Source: Cladorrhinum sp. PSN259 (Eukaryota > Ascomycota > Sordariomycetes > Sordariales > Podosporaceae). Taken from it: a stretch of DNA of 64,000 nt. The translations under genes were made by a program, and so were the position numbers. The DNA is taken from contig MU867124.1 of NCBI GenBank assembly GCA_033725935.1, forward strand, positions 1 through 64,000. The letters run 5' to 3'. Positions 45,801 through 55,630 of the stretch are shown one piece after another. Position 1 is the first letter of the stretch; the number at the start of each line of letters is the position of its first letter. The notes beneath the pieces were generated by a model. The model did not search any database. It saw nothing but the letters and a program-made list of their open reading frames with translations, and was not told the DNA's origin.

Positions 45801-47427
45801 AGTGATCAAGCCCGGAAGAGCCAGAAATCTCATCAGATCATTCCAGGCCCGCAATGCGATTTCGCCGGTGGGAAAATTGGTTATGGCTAGACACATCCAA
45901 GAGGTGGCCGAGCGGGATGGCGTCGATGGGCGGGAGCTGTGGTGCGTCATCGGACACTGGATCTACAATTTGAAAAAGGCCGACATCACCGACGAGGAGA
46001 GAGAAACTCTCATTTCGGTATCCAACGGGACCGTGCCATTGGAACGGGTCATCACGAATTCCCAATTCCCGCCGCTTGTCGAAAAGCTGCTCCTGCACAG
46101 AATCGGCTTTATTAGGCCGGACGCGAGAAAACCTCCTAAACGTACGCAAAAAGACTTTACCATCACCCAGCTCCAGCGGTACGTTTATAAAGAAGTCGGA
46201 ATGTACTGTGCGATAGCCGGGAAGGTCTACGATCTCGCTCCATACCTTCACTCTCACCCGGGGGGAGCCCAGATCCTCAAATGGTCAGCGGGGAAGGACG
46301 TAACGAACCAGTTCCAACAATCACATACCAACTGGGAGGACGTAATTAATCAATGCAAGCGGACGCTCAGGGTGGGCAACTTGGTACCCGTGCCAAAGCC
46401 GGAGGATCCCCCCGAGTACGATTGGGACACACTGCCGGAGATCACCGAGGCGACATTCAGGGCCCGTCCGAGAAGAACAGACGGCAAATACCCCGATACC
46501 GCGCGGCTTGCCGTCTTTGCCGTCGGTCGTCCGCTGAATCCCGCGAGACCGGGCCACGGCTGGGCGATCGTGTACGACGTCACGCCCATTCTCGCTTTTG
46601 GAGAGCAAAGAGACAAGCGGGCGTTGCGGAAGCATCTGAATAGGAGCCTGCCGAATGATGTGATGATGGCTGCAGAACCGACCATGCCGTGGGTCGAGAA
46701 CTTCAGAGAGCACAAGACTTTTGCGTGGGCCAAGGCCAAGGTAATACTGCCTCTTGTCGAACCGGAGCCTCTTCCCGCTGAGGAAGAAGAGGACGCGCCA
46801 TCGCGTAGACAGTCGGGAGACAATGGTGAGTAAAAAATATGATTTCAGAATTCTTCTGTTCTTATATTTAGTATGTACAAAGTTTCGCTGACTCATTTTC
46901 TCTTTTCTGTAGCAGAGGGCCAAGGCCGACGACGGAATGCTGATCAGCGGAGGCAATCGCAAGAAGTCCAGAACCTAGTCGAAGAACTTCAACGGGTCGG
47001 GCTTGACAGAGCACAGGAGGGAGCTGAGGAGAATCGAGCTGAACATGCTAGAGAACAGCAACGGGCTGAAGGCGCTGAGGCCGGTGAAGGTGCCCGGGCA
47101 GCAAGGGCTCAACTTTTGAGGAGTAGCAGGACGAGCAGGACGAGGTACGACGACTATGATGACGTTGCGAGTTCTGAAGATTTGGATGATTTGGATCAGG
47201 ATGATTACGCCGCCTACTACTCCCGTAAGAACCCGTCGTTGTCACGTCGGGGTGAGAGTCAGAGTCAGAGGCAGAGTACTCGTAGAGTAAGGTTTGACGG
47301 CGATGCTGCTCAGCGAAAGAGATCGGCTGCTGCTGCTGCTGCTGCTGCGGTGGAAGATGAGGTGGACGAGGAGTACGGTTATGTAGGTGGGTCATCAGGG
47401 AGGAAGAAGTCAAGGTATCAGTATTAA
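42823..47427 (+). CDS. very large cytochrome-b5-domain protein with degenerate zincin-like region
   Basis: Two exons, 42823-46825 and 46913-47427, encode 1505 residues. The intron's acceptor is a tandem NAGNAG (TAGCAG), so a 1504-residue form is also in frame. Residues 1-75 are a Pro-rich tail (PPPPPDLPPPR...). Residues 90-620 form a large folded region in which VKLAATILRELTCAIW (R393-C397) resembles the active-site helix of HExxH metalloproteases, with RELTC in place of HExTH; two aromatic-rich segments follow. Around 1095-1190 there is a clear cytochrome b5-like haem domain: ITQLQRYVYKE, AIAGKVYDLAPYL, HPGG (H1145) and the second haem ligand position H1168. Related b5-like half-repeats lie before (YTLSEVGDHGDAW; LWCVIGHWIYNL) and after (GWAIVYDVTPI). 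The last 200 residues are acidic and Arg/Glu-rich, with coiled-coil character and a poly-Ala run. The domain roles are inferred. It is transcribed in the same direction as the esterase upstream. Confidence 0.85.
46908..46915 (+). promoter_or_regulatory. tandem NAGNAG splice acceptor
   Basis: The acceptor of the intron in the large b5 gene reads TGTAGCAG, giving two AG acceptors three bases apart. Both keep the frame and differ by one alanine. Confidence 0.6.
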
Positions 47428-48227
47428 GTGTGAGATATCTATATCTGTTTCAGATTCGATTTGTTTGTGGAATTTTCAGTGGTTTCCTTTTGGCGTTTGG
47501 TTTCGGGGGAGTTGCTGACTTGGTTGATTCTTTTTCTTTTTTTCCTCTTTTTTTTCTTTTTTTTACTTCGTCAAAACACATATTTACCTTCTCTCTGGGC
47601 TCTATCACGCAGAGAACGACCTTTCACGGTAAATTGTTTCGATAAACCTCCAGAACTTTTGATTCTCAGGTAGGCATTCACCTCCTGTGCATCTGGGCTA
47701 CTGTACATACATGTATCCAGGGTGAAGAGCAGAAAGAAAGCCGAGAATGCCTTGATAAAAGCTGAAATGGGTAAGAAAGATGATGAGATTATAGTAAAAG
47801 AAAGAAGCTAAAAGGGCAATAAAAGCAGTGAAAAGAGGCGCCGAGTATAAGTATAATTTGTTCTCACATGTAACCCCAAAATCCTGCATTCATTCTATTA
47901 TGTGATTGAGGTAATTGCTAATCAAGTAAACATCTTCGACCGGGTGTGATATGCTAGAATAATACCCAACAGAGCAGCCTATTACTTTTTCTGACAAAAT
48001 AATTTGCCATTTTGCCCATCTAATAATGATCTAACAAAATGAAAGCACAAATATGCCTTTCTGTCTCTCAAGGTCCCTCCTTTTATCAGACACTGCCGAC
48101 ACAAGTAGAACTCCAACGCGTAAAAAGAATTCAGAATCATCACCAAGAGTCCTTGTTCTTATAATCCATGACATTGCGTAAAATCTAGTTGCCTCTTTTC
48201 AACAATCTCCAACTGAACTGCTCTCGG
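47428..48227. other. intergenic between convergent genes
   Basis: 0.8 kb AT-rich, with poly-T tracts at 47530-47570. No gene is supported. Confidence 0.5.
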
Positions 48228-49324
48228 TCATTCAGATATTTGATTGTCGCCTTCCGAAATTGAATTAAAACTCAGATCGTCCGGCTTGCTCTTTATGACT
48301 CGCTTCCTCATAGTTCTGAGGAGGTCCGGGGTGACCGGATTCTTCCAAGTTCTGTAAATCTGGGCAAACCGAGGCCACAGGGTCTCCGAGACAGGCTCGC
48401 AGGCTACGTTGATGGCGTGAACCTGATTCCAGAGGTCATTTGCATAGGATGTATATCGCAAGCCGGGCTCTTCCAAAGGTTCTTCTGAAGCGTTCAAAAT
48501 GACCAGCAGCTCCTCGTTATCGAAGACCTTCATGATCGACCCCAGCACCATGGTGTTGCAAGCGACAACCTCTGAGTCTGAACTGCGTTGCGTGCAGTAT
48601 CCTGGCCTAGTTTTGGAGTTTGCAGTTAGAAGCTTCTCCACAAATTCTCGGAGGATCCGGAAACTATCATTGAGGATATTCAGTCGGATAGAGACTTCAC
48701 GCTCTGAGATATATAGTAAGAAAACATCTCGATCCAATCGGCACATTTCAAAAGCTTACCCCACAGTCCCGGAGGGTCCAACGGCTTATCCCGTGTGTCT
48801 CGATGTATCGGCTTTTTCCCCTCAACTGTAAGCAGTTGACCGGAATCATCGACCTCGAGCTGCCGGCACACCCGGTGTGCGACTAAACACAACTCTGTTT
48901 CGAGCCCTACGCTCCAGGCAATCCCAATAGCCTCAATGTGGTCATTTGTCTCCTTAAAGGTCTCTTTATCGGCTCACTCGCGAACCCACGGTCGGAAGTG
49001 CTGGGTAACCTGGTACTTTTCGGCGAAGATCAAAGCTTCGTAGATTTGCCCCAGAGTCAATTTCATTGGAACGTTTTGGACGCAAGAATGAAGGATTTTC
49101 AACGTCAACCCAACTGCCATAACGTTATCGTCATCATCCTGCAGAAGGATTTTCCACCGACCGGACTCAGGCTGGGGCCGAGCTTCCTTCAAAGCTCCGG
49201 ATAGCATGCGCTTGAACACGGGACTGACTCGAGAGAGGGTTGTCGAACAGACCAGGAATTCGTAATTTCTCCCTCCGACCACGAGGATAAGGTTGCCATC
49301 TTCGACGATAACTATACGCTTCAT
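48228..49324 (-). pseudogene. BTB/POZ-domain gene with an in-frame TGA
   Basis: Exons 49324-48760 and 48703-48228, with a 56-nt intron, form one frame apart from a TGA at 48974-48976 (codon 117). The product begins MKRIVIVEDGNLILVVGG, a BTB/POZ domain (residues 1-115) with GGRNYEFLVCSTTLSRVSPVFKRML and LGQIYEALIFAEKY. The frame then reads PWVRE-stop-ADKETFKETN and continues with HIEAIGIAWSVGLETEL, the I-A-W-x-x-G segment typical of fungal BTB proteins of this class, then a helical C-terminal part of about 230 residues. Splicing out the stop with a normal-length intron (48911-48976, 66 nt) would delete that conserved segment. A sequencing error, a recent nonsense mutation or programmed read-through would all fit. 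The 5' start could alternatively be 49444. Confidence 0.62.
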
Positions 49325-49640
49325 GCTGACCAGGTAAGCGTGAGAATATCTCGAGTACGTCTGAAGGAAACAGGGTTGACGACTTTCAGATCGATAAGTG
49401 GTTACTCTTGAAGTGAGAAAAGACTTTGAGCAAGGAAAATGCAAGATGGTGCGAGGAGACGGGAGAGAGAACTCATTCCCAGTGGCGGAATTCGGATTCG
49501 ATGCAGTGCAGGCCAGGAGCGCTCTTCCAAATTTTCGAACGGAAAGAACAACAACTCGAGCTGGCCACCCAGGACTGTCGTTCAGATCTCAAACGGAAAG
49601 GAGTACCATCCTTTATAACACCCCCTTTCGATCTCCAATC
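49325..49640. other. intergenic (316 bp)
   Basis: Short gap between two same-strand genes: BTB gene promoter plus 3' flank of the next gene. Nothing else is seen. Confidence 0.5.
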
Positions 49641-50240
49641 TCACGCCTTCTTCCTCCTCCAAACGACAACAACCTCCCCCTCCTCAACCACCTCTTCCCC
49701 TTTAACCTCCTCACCAAACCCCCACTCTCCAAAAACCCTCCCAAACCCTTCCTCATCACATCTGGGTCCAACCCAAACAACCACTTCCAATCTCCCCCCC
49801 ATCTCATCCAAGTATTTCTTCACCAACCCCGTTTGTCTAGGGTAACTAAACACAAGCCCTTTGACCTCTGTTTTTTCACAAAGCTTCTTCTCCTCCACCT
49901 CTGTTTCTTTCCCAATTTTCTCCTCCAGCATCTCCTCATCAACCACCGCCCAAGTCCCACCCACTATCACCATATTCTGCTCTTTCAAGAATCTGTTAAC
50001 CGGTTTATTATTTTCCGTTGGAGGTACTTCCACACCGAACAAGGTTTCAGACCAGGACGGGTAGTGGTGCAGAAATAAAGCCTCCAGCAGGCCCGGCCCC
50101 GAACCGATTGATAGTGTCAGAAATGGTGGTTTCGGGAGGACAGAGTCGAGGAGTGTGAGAAGTGGAAGGGAGATTGAGGCGCATGACTGGGCAAGTCGGA
50201 CGGGACGGCCGGAGGATGGGAGGGTTGGTAATTGTGACAT
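49641..50240 (-). CDS. methyltransferase-fold-like conserved protein
   Basis: Single-exon gene for about 199 residues, starting at MSQLPTLPSSGRP (50240). An in-frame ATG five codons upstream (50255) is also possible. The segment LTLSIGSGPGLLEALFL resembles motif I of Rossmann-fold SAM-binding methyltransferases (G-S-G-P-G), and VNRFLKEQNMVIVGGTW and GLVFSYPRQTGLV may form later strands. The C-terminal half is rich in Glu, Lys and Gly and looks less conserved. Clear substrate or catalytic residues cannot be assigned. It is an ascomycete protein of unknown role with a probable but unproven SAM-binding fold. Confidence 0.65.
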   Translation of the reverse strand: MSQLPTLPSSGRPVRLAQSCASISLPLLTLLDSVLPKPPFLTLSIGSGPGLLEALFLHHYPSWSETLFGVEVPPTENNKPVNRFLKEQNMVIVGGTWAVVDEEMLEEKIGKETEVEEKKLCEKTEVKGLVFSYPRQTGLVKKYLDEMGGRLEVVVWVGPRCDEEGFGRVFGEWGFGEEVKGEEVVEEGEVVVVWRRKKA

Positions 50241-50767
50241 TTTTGTAATACCCAAAAAAAATATTCGGGATTATGAAATTGTAGGTAAATTGTTGAAGGT
50301 TAAAAAAAAAAAAAGTGTTGGTTTGTTGATGATGTTGAATAAAAAAAAGTTGTGAAAGATGGTGTGCAGTGCAGCTGTGAAAGGTGAAAATCAAAGTAAA
50401 GTCGAGCGATGCAAAAAGTCTTGGCATTTTGCCCCTGAATAGGTAACTTTGTGTGCCAAGAACTGTTGGCCAGGCAAACACGGAGCAGTATGGGACTGAA
50501 CGCTTAAAGAAAGTAATCTATTCTAGATAATGAAGGAAAGCGGAAGAGCGAAAACAGATAATACTAATCTGCCAAAAAAGAGAAAAATCGCTTCCTTTTA
50601 TATAAAGTTCTTTAGTTCATCAATCGTCAAGTTTGTTTGACCTGCCGGGACGCAAACAGGTCGGATATCAAGTAGCCCTTCTCCAAAATCCCCAAGTTCC
50701 CCCAGTTCAACCAAGATCCAAAGAATGGTAAATGCCTAGTTCCAAAAACCCATCAAACCAGAAAAAA
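50241..50767. other. intergenic (527 bp)
   Basis: Between two minus-strand genes. Poly-A-rich tracts occur near 50300-50350. No gene is supported. Confidence 0.5.
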
Positions 50768-51712
50768 TCAGCCCATCATCTGGGAATGTCCCTCTTCCTT
50801 CTTGAGCAACCTCTTCCGATTATACAAATCCGTATTCAACACATTGTTGAAACCCTTGGCCTTCAGCTCATCCTGTATCTTACTCACCAGCCATCCTTCT
50901 CTCAGCCACTGATCAACCTCGGCCGACATGAACGCGGGCAGCTTCCTCGCCCTGGGATCGCTCGTATCATCCGACGGACCATGGTTGTGCACCTTGTGTT
51001 CCTCGTTGGGGTAGTGAAGCATCCACACGTCCGAGTCCTTGGCCGTCTCGATCACCTCAAACTTAAACAGGCACCCACACTTCTTGCTCGTGCGGTCCGT
51101 GGTTGGCTTGCGGCGCCCTTCGAGCTTGGCTTTCTCAAAGACTGACTGGTCGACCGGCGCCCGGTGGTGGCGCGCCTCTCCGCCGCGGAAGCAGACCCAG
51201 CGCACCTTGCGTTTGCCTGTGACTTTGGCGCCTGCGATTCGCATGCTGTACCCCCGTGGGATTGTCCATTGGTCGAGCTCCTCCTGCATTGTTGCGCGCG
51301 AGGAGATCGTGTAGCCTTGCGGAGGGGGCTCGAGCGCGGTGACGTGGGCTACAGGCGCGCCGATTACCTGCTGCGCTGAGGACGGCGCGGGGTTGTTGGA
51401 AATGCTGCCATTAGTGGTCGGGTTGTTGATGGCAACGACAGGTTGCTGCTGTTGATGCGTGACAGGCGGGTGCGGGGCAGCATGGGGGACAGCTGCTAAA
51501 GCGGGAGGCCCCGCGTTCGGTCCTACGCCGCCGGCGCCTAGCCCAGCAACGGTGGTCGCGGTGCTTGTGGATGATGGCGGCGCGCCAGCTTGTTGGGGGT
51601 AGTGCTGGATCTTGAGGGTAGATTCGATGCGACTGAGACGGCGGTCGATTGAGTTGAGGGCGGTGAGTAGAGTCGCGAGCTGGTTCGGCGGGACTTGGCT
51701 GAGGTCGGCCAT
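50768..51712 (-). CDS. FAR1/WRKY-GCM1-type zinc-finger protein
   Basis: Single-exon gene for 314 residues. The first 130 are Pro/Ala/Asn-rich and disordered, preceded by a helix (LATLLTALNSIDRRLSRIES). A zinc-binding module of the WRKY-GCM1/FAR1 superfamily follows: RWVCFRGGE (C174), KKCGCLFKF (C212, C214) and VHNHGPS (H242, H244), with a hydrophobic strand W-M-L-H-Y between. FAR1-like domains are known in plant regulators and Mutator-like transposases; fungal homologues occur as stand-alone putative DNA-binding proteins. There is no transposase DDE domain here, so a host transcription factor-like role is inferred, perhaps by domestication. The C-terminal 60 residues form a charged helix-turn-helix-like region (VDQWLREGWLVSKIQDEL). 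Confidence 0.72.
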   Translation of the reverse strand: MADLSQVPPNQLATLLTALNSIDRRLSRIESTLKIQHYPQQAGAPPSSTSTATTVAGLGAGGVGPNAGPPALAAVPHAAPHPPVTHQQQQPVVAINNPTTNGSISNNPAPSSAQQVIGAPVAHVTALEPPPQGYTISSRATMQEELDQWTIPRGYSMRIAGAKVTGKRKVRWVCFRGGEARHHRAPVDQSVFEKAKLEGRRKPTTDRTSKKCGCLFKFEVIETAKDSDVWMLHYPNEEHKVHNHGPSDDTSDPRARKLPAFMSAEVDQWLREGWLVSKIQDELKAKGFNNVLNTDLYNRKRLLKKEEGHSQMMG

Positions 51713-52174
51713 GGGGACTCACCCAGCCGGGTGGCTTTCACGCACTGTAGGCTCAGGTATGCGCTGTAGGTTCGCGGGGTGTCCTGTGCGCGCGAGCGCG
51801 TGTCGCAGTTGTCCTGCGAGAATGAGCGGAGCAGGTCGAGGAAATCACAAGCGTCACGGAAGTTGCAACCACTTTGCGGAGTCGACGATAAAAGGAGGTT
51901 CAGAGGTGGTCGGGTGTAAGGCCTGGAAATGCGGTCGCAATTCTGGGCTCGCTGGTTGCCCCAACGCGCCATCCTTGGAAAGGCTGAGAGATGAGATTCC
52001 CGTCACGTGCTCTGCACGAATGCACTGACGACCCAAAGGAAGCGCTGCGGGAAAACAGTGTGTGTGGAACTGTGGATGCTCCGCCCGATGCGGGGTTGTT
52101 TGCAGCCCAAAAATTCCACTGCCCCTCATTCTCAGTTCATTGATTCAACATACTTTTCTTATCTATATACAGAT
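51713..52174. other. intergenic (462 bp)
   Basis: Between two minus-strand genes. Some GC-rich sequence near the zinc-finger gene start but no supported gene. Confidence 0.5.
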
Positions 52175-53135
52175 TTACACCCGACCTGTTGCAATGATCG
52201 AAACCCAACTCATCTTCCACGGCTTTCCCTCATACTTCTTTTCCAAGAATCCCTTGATCAATTCTATCACTTCCTCCCGAGGGTGCTCCTTTCGCATCTC
52301 CTCTGACCAGTTGCTGTTCATAATCCAGTCGACCATCATGGAGCAGCTCGACATGAAGTGCTCGGCATTGTCGGCTTGGGTGAGGTGCGCAAAGACGTTG
52401 ACCTTGATATCCTGAATACCCTTCGCTTCGAGAGTCCTTTCGATCCAATTGACATCATGCCAATTGCCCCAGGATGTTACCTGCAAGGCCAAGCCATATG
52501 GAGCCTCGAAGGGAAACGCTGCGAATGCCTCTCTTGCCTCAACACTCCAGCCTGGTTCCTGGTGCCAAGTGGTGAACCCAAGGATGCCTCCCGGCTTGAG
52601 AACACGGATAGTTTCTGTAGTATCCATCAGTCATTCTGTTCGTTTTCTTTGTTATCTGCAAACTGGAACACTCACCATCCAAAGCCGCCTCCGAATCCGG
52701 TATGACATGGTACCCAATGTTGGTAGTGACATGGGTAAACTGGCCATCGGCAAGACCAGTTTTCTGCCCATCGATCCTCTGCGCCTCGGTGTTGGTCCAT
52801 CCCTCACTCTCAATCCTTCTCTTCACCAGACCAATTGCTGGTTCAGAGAAGTCTCCGCAGAGGATACTACTTTGCTTCAACACCTCGGGTTTGATGAGCC
52901 TTTGAAGCACGGGCGCAACGACACCAGCACCGCAAGCATTCTCAAACATTCTGAAGGGTGTGGCAGTATCCTTGTTGATACCCATCTGGTTCAGCATTTG
53001 CATCACGAGCGGGGTGCTGACTCGATGGGCATTCTCTAGAAGCACATCCTCCCAGGTGTTGTTGGCGGTCGGCATTTTGTTGATGTTCTGGAAGAACTTG
53101 TCAAGCTCTTTGGCCATGGTTGCCGGGGTTGCCAT
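52175..53135 (-). CDS. SAM-dependent methyltransferase
   Basis: Small-molecule-type class I methyltransferase of 299 residues. Exons 53135-52676 and 52614-52175, with a 61-nt intron (GTGAGT donor, CTACAG acceptor), restore AALD-ETIRVLKPGGILGF. ATGs at 53189 and 53177 lie upstream, and 53117 is also possible. Motifs: FENACGAGVVAPVLQ (motif I, with A where G is common), ILCGDFSEP (acidic loop), DGQFTHVTTNIGYHVI and VLKPGGILGFTTW. The protein has no targeting signal. It belongs to the broad fungal LaeA-like/UbiE-like methyltransferase set; substrate unknown. It is the third methyltransferase-like gene in the window. Confidence 0.82.
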
Positions 53136-53508
53136 TGCTGCGGTAAAGGATCTTTGAAGGAAGAGTGTACAGAGCATTCTACCAAGCATTGAGCAACAAA
53201 AGTGAATCCATTGAGGGTTATATAGTTGCCGGTCTCTCTGCTGCGGATTTACCTTGGAGTGTTGTGGATGATGACAATGTTGCCGAAAAGTCTCCGTCTT
53301 CGTTGTTGCTCTATCCTATCGATCGTCCTGCTCGTTCCTCTTTGTGTAACCAACTACCAACCTCATCTGCACCATTCGTGGTTTTGTTTCCGAGAAGTCT
53401 CCCTGCCGCAGTCAACACCTGCCTAAGAGCCACACCATAACTCCATTCATTCTGCAGACCCCTATCCGCCAATGAGTGCTCAGTATACCTTTTTCTTCTT
53501 CTTTTTTC

Positions 53509-53511
<3 letters not shown>

Positions 53512-53551
<40 letters not shown>
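53512..53551. repeat. poly-T tract (40 nt)
   Basis: Forty consecutive T bases; either a slippage-prone tract or partly an assembly artefact. Confidence 0.9.
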
Positions 53552-53552
<1 letters not shown>

Positions 53553-53929
53553 GGTGGTTGAGGGCCTTCATATCTGGGCGGAGAATTATGCAGTGGAAGG
53601 CATAAATCATGAACGTTATGAGGAGATGAGTCTTTGACAATCAAGAGAAACCAAATGTTTTGCTCCCCAACATCATGTCAACATGGGCAGGCACGCAGAA
53701 CACAATGGCATGATAGGGTTCTGGATAAGATTTAACACGGGACTGTGGTTCTTCCTGCCCCAGTGGAGGCAGTATTCCCACCAGCATTGGTCATAGGACG
53801 ACTGGAACCAGCAAAAGTCCACTGAGCAACCACGTCCCCAGCTAGTACGATGCGAAGAAGTTTCTTTGGCAGATTCTTTTGTACCTAGTTCCTGTAGTAG
53901 GTTGGCTACTCAAGGTATATGCTCGAGGT

Positions 53930-54220
53930 TTGGATACCAGACGCTGGTATATGACAAAATTACAAAGAAGAAAAAAGGATAGAAGTAACCAGATTTTAAG
54001 GAATTAACGTCCTTGTTACGGAAAGTAATTAATTTAGCTCTAGTGTAAAAGGTATATTTACTATTTATATAAGCCACTTAATAATAAGGCATTATAGTAA
54101 GAGGGATATGGCTTAAAATAATAAAAACTTTAATATGTTAATATATAACGTGTTATATTTTAATCGATAAAATGGAAAGGTACTAATAGCTAGTCGCTAT
54201 TATTTCAATTGCACGATTCT
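53930..54220. repeat. AT-rich block, possible RIP-decayed relic
   Basis: Very AT-rich compared with its neighbours, dense in TpA (TATA, TTAATA, AATAAT) and short of CpA-bearing words by eye. This is what repeat-induced point mutation of an old transposon would leave, but no transposon feature remains. Confidence 0.5.
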
Positions 54221-54231
54221 AATTAAGACAA

Positions 54232-54245
54232 CCCCCCCCCCCCCC

Positions 54246-54279
<34 letters not shown>

Positions 54280-54364
54280 TAGAAACCAAAGGCCCAAAAC
54301 CACCACGGGCGCCACAGAGGCCAATAATATGGTATTGTTTAAAAAGAGGNNNNNNNNNNAACAC

Positions 54365-54427
<63 letters not shown>

Positions 54428-54440
54428 GGGGGGGGGGGGG
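54232..54440. other. assembly gap flanked by poly-C/poly-G homopolymers
   Basis: C16 (54232-54247) is followed by G30 (54248-54277), then about 70 nt of unique sequence, 10 Ns (54350-54359), C60 (54366-54425) and G15 (54426-54440). Such runs fit sequencer dark-cycle poly-G or gap-closure artefacts better than biology. Confidence 0.85.
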
Positions 54441-54511
54441 CGCTATGGTAACCACGAAGGTCCCAACTACTGACGGTCCCACTCTTTCCCATATTTACTG
54501 ACTTATTTCCA

Positions 54512-55027
54512 CTATAGGTTCAAGCCCGCCGCAACACCGGGGCCCATAGCCTCAATGATGACCGGTATCGCACATAAACTCGCAGTTAACGCCAACGGGC
54601 CCCAGTTCACCATGCCTTCAAGAAAGCCGTAAACGCAGCCCAGGGAAGCAGAGTCTATCTGCCGGTCGAGGTCATTATCCTTGATCAGCTCCTCCCACTT
54701 CGCGAGGACTGATTTGTATCTACCCCTTTCAACTTCGACCGCGAGCCTCCGCGCCGGCATTGAACGAAGTGGTCTGGGTCTAAACTCGTGATACTCCGTA
54801 CTTCGACTGACTGGTTGAACTCGCAGGTAAAGGCCGTCGTCGTATAAATCAACTAACATTTCTGTCAGCGACGAGGAATCCTGAGCACGGTCTTTCTCCC
54901 CCGAGCCGGGTGAGTCGAGGAAACCGTTAGGCATAGGACTCTCTCCGACCTCTTGATTCAGCATGGTTTTATAGCTGTTGTCGTGGCTAGACTGCGCCTT
55001 GAACATAAACGCTCTTATGTTGAACAT
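54512..55027 (-). CDS. uncharacterised protein, weakly supported
   Basis: Open frame of 171 residues, perhaps part of a longer gene. The N-terminal half is acidic and Ser-rich (SPGSGEKDRAQDSSS). It then reads as a mixed-charge stretch containing VERGRYKSVLAKWEELIKDN and ends in a hydrophobic segment (NWGPLALTASLCAIPVIIEA) that could be a membrane anchor. No homology was recognised. Its 3' end lies next to the artificial homopolymer region, so the true end may be missing. It is the kind of orphan seen in accessory fungal regions. A non-coding status is not excluded. Confidence 0.4.
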   Translation of the reverse strand: MFNIRAFMFKAQSSHDNSYKTMLNQEVGESPMPNGFLDSPGSGEKDRAQDSSSLTEMLVDLYDDGLYLRVQPVSRSTEYHEFRPRPLRSMPARRLAVEVERGRYKSVLAKWEELIKDNDLDRQIDSASLGCVYGFLEGMVNWGPLALTASLCAIPVIIEAMGPGVAAGLNL

Positions 55028-55630
55028 TTCCGAACGGCTGGAAGCTTGTCAGACGAAAACATAACAGAGCTGAGCTTCGACAACTTACGACATGCCAGAA
55101 AGTTTGACCTCCTGAGGTTCATCAAATGTTGCTCCCCAGAAGCCTGAGGCAGACCATCCTTGCAGCTTCGGGGGTGGACTTGAAGGGTGGTTTCAGCGTG
55201 CGAGACGCTCTCTCCTCGCTGTTGTTTTTCAGTGCGTTACTGGCTTCCAACTAGGTGCAATGTTCGCGTCGGCCTTGCCTCTAGGGAGTGAATGGATACA
55301 GATTCGTTCAAGAAGCGAGTTTGCGAGATTCTTCCGGCCGCCAACTTGAGAGCATTCTCTAGAAGCCTCCTCCCGCAGACACACAAGCCAAGAGGAGAGC
55401 CAGCAGAACCGGGCAAAAGAGGGGAAGCAAGCCTCCCCGTTCCATTCATCTCAGCCGCAGCCTCGTCGGCCAATTCGAGCGAGGTTCAGAGCCTCTGATC
55501 CTTCGAGTTCACGATCTAGGCATCCCAAATCCCATCAACTTCACTTTCATCTTGAATCGACAACGCTCCTCGAAATCACCCCGGCCACTCGATAACTCGC
55601 GTGTCTTAGGTCCAAGTTTCCTCTAGAAGC
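55028..55630. other. divergent intergenic region
   Basis: 600 bp with no supported gene; it would contain promoters of the two genes on either side. Confidence 0.45.

Larger units (their letters stand above)
53136..54511. other. intergenic, low-complexity and AT-rich stretch with assembly gap
   Basis: 1.4 kb without a supported gene. It holds a 40-T tract, an AT-rich block (about 53930-54220) and the poly-C/poly-G/N region. Open frames across the homopolymers are artefacts. Confidence 0.6.

Noticed and set aside
48911..48976. 66-nt intron from GTGAGC to remove the BTB-gene TGA
   Set aside because: It would splice out the conserved I-A-W-x-x-G segment, and the acceptor (TGGAG) lacks a pyrimidine tract.
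49398..50078. 226-codon plus-strand frame opposite the methyltransferase-like gene
   Set aside because: Antisense shadow; the minus-strand frame has recognisable motif I and a plausible start.
54223..54492. Open frame across the poly-C/poly-G/N region
   Set aside because: Consists of homopolymers (poly-Gly/poly-Pro) and unknown residues; assembly artefact.
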